Made by a program: the position numbers and the translations under genes | From: CBDCWQ01 sp965223435 | GTDB taxonomy: Bacteria > Myxococcota > Kuafuiibacteriia > Kuafuiibacteriales > Kuafuiibacteriaceae | Direction of reading: 5' to 3' | Assembly: GCA_965223435.1 (NCBI GenBank) | Contig: CBDCWQ010000007.1 | Coordinates: 156,756-220,755, forward strand | DNA length: 64,000 nucleotides | Shown here: piece after piece, positions 51,508 to 59,562 of the stretch | Position numbering within the stretch: position 1 is the stretch's first letter | Layout: each line of letters opens with the position of its first letter | The notes under the pieces: model-generated | The model's database searches: none | What the model saw: only the letters and a program-made list of their open reading frames with translations | Told to the model about the DNA's origin: nothing

Positions 51508-51763
51508 TTTTTGTGCATTTTTCCAAAGATCGAAGCATCGTCTGTGAAGCGTCCGTTTTTTTGAATCGCCCGAAGCGTTCTGGTCGCAGTGAAGACTTAA
51601 GTTTGCGCCAGGCGGCGCGGTTCTCGCACATCCCATTCGCATCGGACCAAAGAACGTACGCATTCCTCAAGAAGGGGTTCGCACCCCAGAACTTTTATCT
51701 CGCGAGAAATCGATCTAAGTTAGGCCCACTGACGTTCTTTCAGATGGCTCGTCATTTCACTCG
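51508..51763 (+). other. Non-coding interval between nitroreductase stop and terminator
   Basis: The 256 bases hold no gene I can support. They lie between the nitroreductase stop (51507) and a strong plus-strand terminator, so they are either a long 3' UTR or a small RNA gene. No promoter is clear. Confidence 0.35.
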
Positions 51764-51798
51764 GCCCCACGCCCTAAACCCGCGTGGGGCTTTTTTTT
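51764..51798 (+). terminator. Strong rho-independent terminator
   Basis: A perfect nine-base stem (51764-51772 with 51782-51790) with a nine-base loop is followed by eight T. It ends plus-strand transcription, 256 bases after nitroreductase and just before the ileS end. Confidence 0.85.
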
Positions 51799-51811
51799 GC
51801 CCACCGCCATT

Positions 51812-54800
51812 CTAGCGTTTTTCGGGCACACCCAGATCGACAAGTTTGAGTGTCAGGCGCTCGTCCTCGATGACCAAGGTCTTCTCTTCGCCTGAGCCGG
51901 AGTCTTCAAAAAGCAGCGTTGTCGCCAAAGTCTCTTGTTTGAGCAGCTCCGCCCGAGACTGGCAGATGGACACCAGCCGCGAACTGCCAAAGAGCGCAAG
52001 CGATATTCTCGCCGCGTAGTCCAGCTTGAGATCCTTCCTTAACCCTTGGACCTTCGAAAGCACCTCGCGAAACATGCCCTCCTCGATAAGGGCCTCATCG
52101 AGTTTTGTATCCAAAACAACGACGCCGACCCCGTCGCCAGCAGCCAAGAAGCCCTCTTTTGCTTCCACCGCAATCACAAGCTCGTCGGGGGTCAGGGTGA
52201 CCGATTCACCCCCGATAGCCAATACGACTTTCGCATTTTCTGTCAGTTCAGCCTTCAGCTGGGCCGGATCGGCCTCACGAATCGCGGCCTGGGTCGCTTT
52301 CATCTTGCTCCCAAGCCTCTTTCCTAGCGCTTGAAAATTGGGCTTGAGGCGATAACTGACGAAGTCATCCGGTCGATCGATGAACCGGACCGATTGCGTG
52401 TTCAACTCCTCCCGCATGATCTCCAGATAGGGCTTGAGCGAAGACACCCGCGAACCATCCGCCAAGACGAGCTTGGCCTCCTTAAGGGGCTGCCGAATCT
52501 TGAGTTTACTTTTAGCGCGGACCTGAAGCCCTAAAGAGACCAGGCTTCGGACCTCCGCCATGTCCTTAGACAGGCCCTCGTCGATACGCGCCGCATCAAA
52601 GTTGGGGTAGAGGCGAAGATGCACGCTATCGGCTTGGCCGTCACCATACTGTTTGTACACAAGATTCTGATAGATTTCCTCGGCAGCAAACGGCAAAAAG
52701 GGCGCCACCAACAAACACAAATCCGTAAGCACTTGATACAGCGTCCAGTACGCGTCCAGCTTGTCTTGGTCACGTCCTTCGGCCCAAAAACGCTCTCGCG
52801 AACGGCGGACGTACCAGTTCGAAAGACCTTCTACGAACTCGTTCAGCACCGAGGCAGCCTCATAGGAGCTCAGCGCGTCCATATGTTCGACGACCTTTTT
52901 CTTGGTCTTCTCCAATTCGCTCAAAACCCAGCGGTCCAAGAGGCCCCGCTCCATCGGCAAACGTTTAGATTCTTCGTCTTTGAGTGGGTCAAAACGATCG
53001 ATGTTGGCGTAGGTGACAAAGAACGAGTACACGTTCCGTAGCTTGAGGGGCAGCTCCTTTTGCAAACCGCGCACGTTCGACAACGCATGGCGAACATTGT
53101 TCCATGGCGGGTTGGACGCATAAAAAAACCATCGAAACGCATCTGCTCCCGGCGCGGGCGTTTCATCGGCTTCGATCATCACCCGCTCATCGGACGGGAG
53201 CTTGGGCACCTCAGCAGGCACAAAGACGTCGGTTGGACCAAAAGTGAGGCCAAGGGCTTCGCGATCCTCCTCAGAAAGGATGACCACCCGGCGCGGAAGA
53301 TGCTTCGATGCCACGAGCCGAACCCGCCTTTTCTCGGCTGGTGTTTCCTTGCGGTAAAGGGCAACGTCGTTTTTGGGCCTCAGATCGAGTCCATCAAAGT
53401 CTTCTTGTCCAATGAAGGCGGTCCCCTTTTTGGGGGGTACGATCTTGGCCTTCGGGAAAGTGTCGCTCGGCACCAAAGAAAACTCCATACGCACCGCGTC
53501 CAAGATGACCTCCGGCGGCGTGTAGTTTCCCGCAGACTTCGATTCCTTCTTGCCCGCCTTGTCGAGCACATGTCCGAGGACGATGCATCGGCGATAGGGA
53601 TGGGGTTGCGGACGGTCTCCGAACACCAGATTGGAAACCGTCATCAAAGAATAGAACCACCCTCGGGTCTGATCGATGGCCTCTGAAATGAAATCGGCCG
53701 GAAACGCGCGCTCAAAGGCTTCGCTGCTGCCCTCCTGGTGGGGATAGCCGAGCTGGGCGAAGGGCATGCAGCCGGAATCAAACCAACAATCGATGACATC
53801 CGGCACCCGCCGCATGGTGCTCCCGCAGGCCTGGCAGGGCAACTCGACTTGGTCGATCCATGGTTTGTGAACCAGGAGGTGTTCGGAAAGGCTTGGATCC
53901 TGGGCCCGAGCTTCTTCGAAGTGCCGAAAAGCCTGCGGATTCTTTTCTTCGATTTCTCTGACCGAACCAGGCGCGCACATGGCATCACAGCGGTCGCACA
54001 TCCAGATGTTCAAGGGCGTTCCCCAGAACCGCTCCCGAGACAGAGCCCAGTCGACATTCCCGTCGAGGAAGTCGCCAAAACGGCCATCGCGAACGTGCTC
54101 TGGAGCCCAAGTGACCTGTTGGTTGTTTTCGATAACCTGGTCGATTTTTGCCGTGGTCTTGATGAACCATGCCGACCGGGCATATTGGATCAAAGGATCT
54201 TGCTCTGAACGCCAGCAAAAAGGGTACTCGTGGCGATAGGTTTCCTGATGCACCAAAAGACCTTGCTCTTTGAGCGCCCTCACAAGCCGTTTGTCGCCAT
54301 CCTTTACAAACGTCCCCTCGAGGGCCAGACCGCTGAGTTTGTCGTCAAAACACCCGTCCGGGCGAACGTGGCAGAAAAGTTCAATGTCTTCGCGCGCACG
54401 CCGCTCGTTCCGCCAAACCTTCCAGTCGTCTTCCCCAAATGCGGGCGCAAGATGCACAATGCCCGTACCGGCATCCAGAGTCACAAACCACTGCGGGGGG
54501 CCCGCCGTCGCCCGATCGCCCGCCACCACTCGAAAGTAGCGATCGTCGTCTGGCGAAAGTGCTTGGTTGTAGCTCTCAAAGGGGGGCTCATAGCGCTTTC
54601 CGATAAGCGCTCGCCCCTGAACCACTTTTTGCACTTCGAGTGGGGTTCCCCATTTTTCGCTCAGGGGCTCAACCAGGGCCTCGGCCACAACCAACAAAGT
54701 GCCGTCTTCCGCCCTCACGTAGGCGTACGGCAGCTCGGCGTGGACGGCGGCAAACATGTTCGAGGGGAGCGTCCACGGCGTGGTGGTCCAAACCACGAGC

Positions 54801-55459
54801 GCTGCATCCTCATCTTTGAGCTTAAAACGAACGTAGACTGAGGGATCGTCCACCGTCTTGTAGGCATTGCCGACCTCACCCGATGACAGCGCGGTGCCCC
54901 CCTGGGCCCACCACCACACCACCTTGTGACCCTGATACAGGAGTCCTTGTTTGAACAGCAGGGATAGCGCCCACCAGACGGACTCCACATACGTCTTGTG
55001 AAAGGTCACATACGCAGTGTCGAGATCGACCCAAAACCCAATACGTTCCGTGAGGTGCTCCCACTCGGCGGTGTACCGAAACACCGACTCCAAGCACTTT
55101 CGAGCAAATCGATCCACACCGTACTCGAGGATGGCCGATTTTCCCTGAATCCGCAGGGCTTTCTCCACCTCCACCTCCACCGGAAGTCCGTGGGTATCCC
55201 AGCCGGCGCGGCGCTCCACGTGGTAACCACGCATCGTCATGTATCGGGGAAATAGATCCTTGATGACCCGGGTGAGCACATGCCCGTTGTGGGGCAAACC
55301 GTTGGCCGTCGGGGGCCCCTCGTAAAACACAAACTCGGGGCGGCGCTCAGAGTCGCGCAAGGAGCGCGCGAAAACGTCGCGTTCTTTCCATAGTTTCAGG
55401 ATCTTGGCCTCAAGGGCCGGGAAGTTCGGGACCGCCTGGTCAACCTTATCAAACGCCAT
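51812..55459 (-). CDS. ileS: Isoleucyl-tRNA synthetase, eukaryote-like type, with an insertion after KMSKS
   Basis: This 1215-residue class I synthetase has the HIGH motif PTANGLPHNGHVL (HNGH), the editing CP1 domain, and a KMSKS variant ESKSAGNYTPPE near residue 638. The sequence is of the IleS2/eukaryote-like type. Family members usually continue from this loop directly to the GADAFRWFF helix. Here about 115 residues (about 652-767) are inserted, containing VPPKKGTAFIGQEDFDGLDL and VRLVASKHLPRRVVILSEEDREALGL. The C-terminal anticodon domain is complete. The ATG at 55459 matches the family start; the open frame upstream has no support. Confidence 0.95.
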   Translation of the reverse strand: MAFDKVDQAVPNFPALEAKILKLWKERDVFARSLRDSERRPEFVFYEGPPTANGLPHNGHVLTRVIKDLFPRYMTMRGYHVERRAGWDTHGLPVEVEVEKALRIQGKSAILEYGVDRFARKCLESVFRYTAEWEHLTERIGFWVDLDTAYVTFHKTYVESVWWALSLLFKQGLLYQGHKVVWWWAQGGTALSSGEVGNAYKTVDDPSVYVRFKLKDEDAALVVWTTTPWTLPSNMFAAVHAELPYAYVRAEDGTLLVVAEALVEPLSEKWGTPLEVQKVVQGRALIGKRYEPPFESYNQALSPDDDRYFRVVAGDRATAGPPQWFVTLDAGTGIVHLAPAFGEDDWKVWRNERRAREDIELFCHVRPDGCFDDKLSGLALEGTFVKDGDKRLVRALKEQGLLVHQETYRHEYPFCWRSEQDPLIQYARSAWFIKTTAKIDQVIENNQQVTWAPEHVRDGRFGDFLDGNVDWALSRERFWGTPLNIWMCDRCDAMCAPGSVREIEEKNPQAFRHFEEARAQDPSLSEHLLVHKPWIDQVELPCQACGSTMRRVPDVIDCWFDSGCMPFAQLGYPHQEGSSEAFERAFPADFISEAIDQTRGWFYSLMTVSNLVFGDRPQPHPYRRCIVLGHVLDKAGKKESKSAGNYTPPEVILDAVRMEFSLVPSDTFPKAKIVPPKKGTAFIGQEDFDGLDLRPKNDVALYRKETPAEKRRVRLVASKHLPRRVVILSEEDREALGLTFGPTDVFVPAEVPKLPSDERVMIEADETPAPGADAFRWFFYASNPPWNNVRHALSNVRGLQKELPLKLRNVYSFFVTYANIDRFDPLKDEESKRLPMERGLLDRWVLSELEKTKKKVVEHMDALSSYEAASVLNEFVEGLSNWYVRRSRERFWAEGRDQDKLDAYWTLYQVLTDLCLLVAPFLPFAAEEIYQNLVYKQYGDGQADSVHLRLYPNFDAARIDEGLSKDMAEVRSLVSLGLQVRAKSKLKIRQPLKEAKLVLADGSRVSSLKPYLEIMREELNTQSVRFIDRPDDFVSYRLKPNFQALGKRLGSKMKATQAAIREADPAQLKAELTENAKVVLAIGGESVTLTPDELVIAVEAKEGFLAAGDGVGVVVLDTKLDEALIEEGMFREVLSKVQGLRKDLKLDYAARISLALFGSSRLVSICQSRAELLKQETLATTLLFEDSGSGEEKTLVIEDERLTLKLVDLGVPEKR

Positions 55460-55643
55460 GGGCGCCGGGACCCTATCCTCAAGCGGCTCCTTGGGACAAC
55501 GCTTGTGGTGACTCCAGAACGAGAAGAGGGGTTGATCGCTGGCCGGCCGCGCGAGGCCCTTCGGTCTTCGCCACCCAGGGTGCTGGACATGGGGGACAAA
55601 ACAGAGGTGCTTTGCCCATTCAGCTGCGGTACGTCCAGACTTC

Positions 55644-56465
55644 ATGGGTTTTCTTGCCGCAGCCATCCAGCTGACCACCAATCACGATCCCCAGGCCTCG
55701 CTGTCGGCCGCAAAGGCGCTCGTGGACGAAGCGGCAAAAAGGGGCGCGACGTTCATCGCCCTCCCCGAAAACGTCCACTTCATGGGTTCGGAGCAGGAAA
55801 AACTCCGCCTCGCAGAAACCCTCGATGGACCGACCTTCCAACAGCTGGCCCGCCTCGCCCAACACCACGGGGTGTGGTTGCTCGGCGGCACCCTTCCCGA
55901 GCGAGGCCCCCACCCCGGCGTGTCTTACAACACGTCCGTCCTGTTTGGGCCCGATGGCCAGCGACATGCGGTGTACCGCAAGATCCACCTCTTTGACGTC
56001 GCGCTCGGTCAGGGGGCAACCCATAAGGAGTCCGAGTCGGTTGCCCCTGGAGATCGGCTCGCGTTGGCCAAAAGCCCTCTTGCCACCTTCGGCCTCTCGA
56101 TTTGTTATGATCTCCGCTTTCCGGGATTGTATCGAACCCTGGCGCGAGAAGGCGCTGAAGTCCTGACCGTCCCCGCTGCGTTTACCGTGCCGACCGGAAG
56201 AGACCATTGGGAGGTTCTCTTGCGGGCGCGCGCCATCGAGAATCAATGCTTCGTCATCGCACCAGGCCAAGTGGGCCACCACGGTAACGGGCGGCGGACC
56301 TTCGGACGGTCGATGATCATCGACCCCTGGGGCACGGTCCTCGCAACTGCGCCCGACCGACCAGGCGTGATCTTGGCTCAAGTGGACCTCGACGCACTCC
56401 ACGCCCTTCGCACGCGCCTGCCATGCTTGGCGCACGAGCGCCCTCAGACGTATCGAGTGACATAG
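55644..56465 (+). CDS. Carbon-nitrogen hydrolase (nitrilase superfamily, Nit1/deaminated-glutathione amidase-like)
   Basis: This 273-residue protein has the catalytic triad Glu42 in IALPENVHF, Lys113 in YRKIHLFD, and Cys154 in SICYDLRFPGLY. Strands IIDPWGTVLATAP and ENQCFVIAPGQVG fit the family. These match the Nit1 group, which hydrolyses deaminated glutathione, a repair activity. Related amidases share the residues, so the substrate is inferred. It is divergent from ileS with a 184-base gap. Confidence 0.88.
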   Translation: MGFLAAAIQLTTNHDPQASLSAAKALVDEAAKRGATFIALPENVHFMGSEQEKLRLAETLDGPTFQQLARLAQHHGVWLLGGTLPERGPHPGVSYNTSVLFGPDGQRHAVYRKIHLFDVALGQGATHKESESVAPGDRLALAKSPLATFGLSICYDLRFPGLYRTLAREGAEVLTVPAAFTVPTGRDHWEVLLRARAIENQCFVIAPGQVGHHGNGRRTFGRSMIIDPWGTVLATAPDRPGVILAQVDLDALHALRTRLPCLAHERPQTYRVT

Positions 56466-56510
56466 CCGGCCGCCGCGGCATTGTGGGCAACCGACGGCGG
56501 CAATGGGGCC

Positions 56511-59498
56511 CTAGGATTTTTTGAGCCGCTCCGAAAAATCCGTCATGATCACGGTTTCGGCAAGCGCGTCCACGCCCGGGCCTGTAGCCGCAGGACCAGG
56601 GGCCACAGAGCCGTCTCCAGGCGCAAAACCGTCGAGTATGAGTGTATCTGGACACCGCTCGTCGTCGGCGGGCTCGCTTTCGCTGGGCACGTTGGAAACA
56701 TAGGCGTCCGAATCCAATTCAATAGGCACAAGCGCGCTCGGGTCCAGTTCGATGGGTTCGGGAGGCGCATGTTTGGAGGTTGCGGGTATGGGCTTCCCTC
56801 TCAGAATCGGCAACGAAGGCATCACGTCCATCTTGGGAAGGTCGTGGCTCTGAATGTCCGCGGTGGACGCAGCCAAACCCACCGCGTCAACGATCCGTTT
56901 TAGCGGCGCCGCAAAGGATTCCGCGGTCTGAAAACGCCTTTCGGGTTTAAGCTCTAAGGATCGCAACACAAGTTGATCTAGCGTACTCGGAATCGCCGGA
57001 TTGAACTCGCACAGGCTCCTCGGCACGGTATTTCTGTCCATACCTTCGAAGGGCCGTTGACCTGCCAGCATCTCGTAGAGCGTAACCCCTGTCGAAAACA
57101 GGTCCGAGCGTGCGTCCACCTGCTGTCCTGCCATCTGCTCCGGTGGCATGTAGGCCGGTGTTCCGGCGACCATAGAAGCGTCTGTCCCGGCTTCGACCGA
57201 CTTCGCCAACCCAAAGTCCATGAGCTTCAGGATCCCCGTATGGCTCCGCATGACATTGGATGGTTTGATATCTCGGTGAATGATAGAACGCTCGTGCGCA
57301 TACTTAAGCGCGTCCAGAAGTTGAATGATCGCACGAATGCTTTCCAACACCGGAAGACGCGTGCCCGCATAGATTTCATCTTTCAGGACCACGCCCTCCA
57401 CGTGTTCCATGGCAATGAAGGTTCTTCCCTCAAGGGTTCCGAAATCATAGATCGTGACCACGTTGGGGTGGTTGAGCTGAGCGACAGAGCGCGCTTCTCT
57501 TTGAAACATCTCGGCCACATCCGGATTGGCCGCGTACTGGTCCGATAAGAACTTGAGTGCCACATCCCGCCCAAGCACCTCGTCATAGGCCCGATAGACA
57601 ACGGCCATACCGCCCCGTCCGAGCTCACCGTTCAGCCGATAGCGCGATGGTTTCTTTCGATCGGGGATTTGGGTGCCCGCAACGTCAAGCTCACTCAGAT
57701 TGGGTGCCAGATGGCCCTGCCAGCGCTCAATGTCTTCGGCTCGCTTCGCCGCATCCCGATACCCGGGCGACACTTCTTCAACTTTTCGAAATGCCGATGC
57801 CGCCTGATCCCACTCCCCCGCGCCCAAATGCGCCAAACCCACACGATAGTGGGCTTCGATATTCTGAAGGGTACAACCGTCCTCTCCTACAAACTGAAGC
57901 AAGCTTTCTACGGTTGGCCCTCTTCGGGCCGCCTGCACCACCGCGTCGGCCAACAGCGGCGGCACCGGTTCTTTGTTCAGAGAAATCTTCGCCCGAGCGC
58001 GAATTTCACGTTTGCTGAGTGCTTGCGCAAGTTGCTTGGGAGCCGGTAGCAAATCGCTGCTTTTCTGCGGATTCGAGCGTTCCACCCGATCGCTTATACC
58101 CTCCGCGGCGTCCATGGCCATCGCTGCGATTTCGCTTAAATCCAAGCCGAACTCACCCCCCTGAACGACTACCGGCTGAAGCACAATTTGGGGGTTTTGT
58201 GGGATAGACGGCGAAACTTCTTCCGCCGTCTTGGGCGCCTCCAGAGCAAGCGCCCCTTCTTTCGCGCTAAATTCATCATCCGCCAAGGAGGGCGCGCCAT
58301 CATCGGCCAAGCGTGGAAGCGCAAGCGCTTCAAGGGCTTCGGCATCCAACGGAAGCTCAAGCTCTGGCGGCAAAGCGGCATCAAAGGGGTCTGCGCCGGG
58401 CGAGTCCTCCGCGAGCGCTTGCGCCAAGTCGCCCGAATCTATGGCTGGCGCTTCGGGTGCGCTCGGTTCTCGGGCGCGTTGGTCTTCTTGTGAAACTTCG
58501 TTGTTTTTGGGGGCTGCGGCTTGTGTTCTCCAAACCTGAAGTTTGGCGTCAACGTCCTTGTACTCTCCAACGGACTCCTGAATACACACAAAGACCTTCA
58601 CCGCTTCTTCGCTGTCTTGATGCGCCTGGTATGCGAGACCGAGCTGATAGTGAAGTTCGGCGGTATTCGGGCTCAGCGGGCGTGCTTGAGTCACGTCTTT
58701 CAAAAATGCGTAGACCTTTTCTTCGGAGTTTTGCCGGATCCTTTCGAGGTACATCTCTGGGCGACCTGCCCGGTGGGCCACACTGATCCAAGAATCGGCC
58801 GCGCGCTCAAGCTGCCCTGCCATTTCGTACAGTTCAGCGGCACGCTCGTGATTGCCCTGCCGAGAAACGATCACCGCAGCTTCTCCTGGAAGCGCCAATA
58901 CGTTTACGTAAAGATGAATGGCCTCATCGTGTAGATCTGCTTCCCGGTAGGCATCTGCTGCCTCCCGGATCTGGCCATTGGCGAGCATACGATCGGCCAG
59001 TTCTCGTCCGCGCGCTTGACGTTCAGCAGCATCTCGGATGTCTTTCAGATCCATCGATGCGGGCACATCCGGGGTTTCGGAACGGGCCGGGCTCGCCGTT
59101 TTTGCTGAACTTTTCTTTTTGCTGATGGCTTCAAGTGCTTCCGCCTTTTGGGTCATCCCGCTCGCGCGGTAGCAGCGGATTGCGTGCTCCCTCTTGCCGG
59201 CCTTTTCATAGAGCTCGGCGGCCTGCCTTATCTGCCCGCCCTTGGCGGCAGCCTTTGCTGCATGGACAGGCTGCTGGGCACGAAGAAAATAGTCGATGGC
59301 TTCGGTTGTTCTTCCGTGTTCGAAAGCAAGCCGACCCGCTTCGCTGTAGCGACCGGCCTTGATGAGCTTGTCCATCCCGGGGATGCTGTGTTTCTTTTTC
59401 TTGCCGGGGCCATATTTTTTGCCCGACATCATGCGAAACAGCAGCAGAAGCACGAGAAAACCCGCGGGCCCGATGATCTCAATAGGAAGATCGTTCAT
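56511..59498 (-). CDS. Membrane-anchored TPR-containing Ser/Thr protein kinase
   Basis: This 995-residue protein has one N-terminal membrane helix (residues 8-24, IIGPAGFLVLLLLFRMM). About 300 residues of TPR/SEL-like helices follow (EAGRLAFEHGRTTEAIDYFLRA, RAAELYEMAGQLERAADSW), then a long acidic linker. The kinase domain (about 630-900) has LGRGGMAVVYRAYD, VALKFL, IIHRDIKPSNVM, MDFGLAKS and GTPAYMPPEQ. The order is reversed relative to the STPK at 13412, where the TPRs follow the kinase. It starts 64 bases after the PilB gene and so may share its operon, with the possible job of regulating the secretion/pilus machinery. Confidence 0.92.
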   Translation of the reverse strand: MNDLPIEIIGPAGFLVLLLLFRMMSGKKYGPGKKKKHSIPGMDKLIKAGRYSEAGRLAFEHGRTTEAIDYFLRAQQPVHAAKAAAKGGQIRQAAELYEKAGKREHAIRCYRASGMTQKAEALEAISKKKSSAKTASPARSETPDVPASMDLKDIRDAAERQARGRELADRMLANGQIREAADAYREADLHDEAIHLYVNVLALPGEAAVIVSRQGNHERAAELYEMAGQLERAADSWISVAHRAGRPEMYLERIRQNSEEKVYAFLKDVTQARPLSPNTAELHYQLGLAYQAHQDSEEAVKVFVCIQESVGEYKDVDAKLQVWRTQAAAPKNNEVSQEDQRAREPSAPEAPAIDSGDLAQALAEDSPGADPFDAALPPELELPLDAEALEALALPRLADDGAPSLADDEFSAKEGALALEAPKTAEEVSPSIPQNPQIVLQPVVVQGGEFGLDLSEIAAMAMDAAEGISDRVERSNPQKSSDLLPAPKQLAQALSKREIRARAKISLNKEPVPPLLADAVVQAARRGPTVESLLQFVGEDGCTLQNIEAHYRVGLAHLGAGEWDQAASAFRKVEEVSPGYRDAAKRAEDIERWQGHLAPNLSELDVAGTQIPDRKKPSRYRLNGELGRGGMAVVYRAYDEVLGRDVALKFLSDQYAANPDVAEMFQREARSVAQLNHPNVVTIYDFGTLEGRTFIAMEHVEGVVLKDEIYAGTRLPVLESIRAIIQLLDALKYAHERSIIHRDIKPSNVMRSHTGILKLMDFGLAKSVEAGTDASMVAGTPAYMPPEQMAGQQVDARSDLFSTGVTLYEMLAGQRPFEGMDRNTVPRSLCEFNPAIPSTLDQLVLRSLELKPERRFQTAESFAAPLKRIVDAVGLAASTADIQSHDLPKMDVMPSLPILRGKPIPATSKHAPPEPIELDPSALVPIELDSDAYVSNVPSESEPADDERCPDTLILDGFAPGDGSVAPGPAATGPGVDALAETVIMTDFSERLKKS

Positions 59499-59562
59499 GA
59501 TTGAACCCTCGGCTCACTTGCGCCACAACTGCACGAACCACGGCGGTCGCGGCATAGGGCCA

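Noticed and set aside
51513..51815. Plus-strand 100-residue open frame after nitroreductase
   Set aside because: It runs through the terminator hairpin and T run and has no ribosome site.
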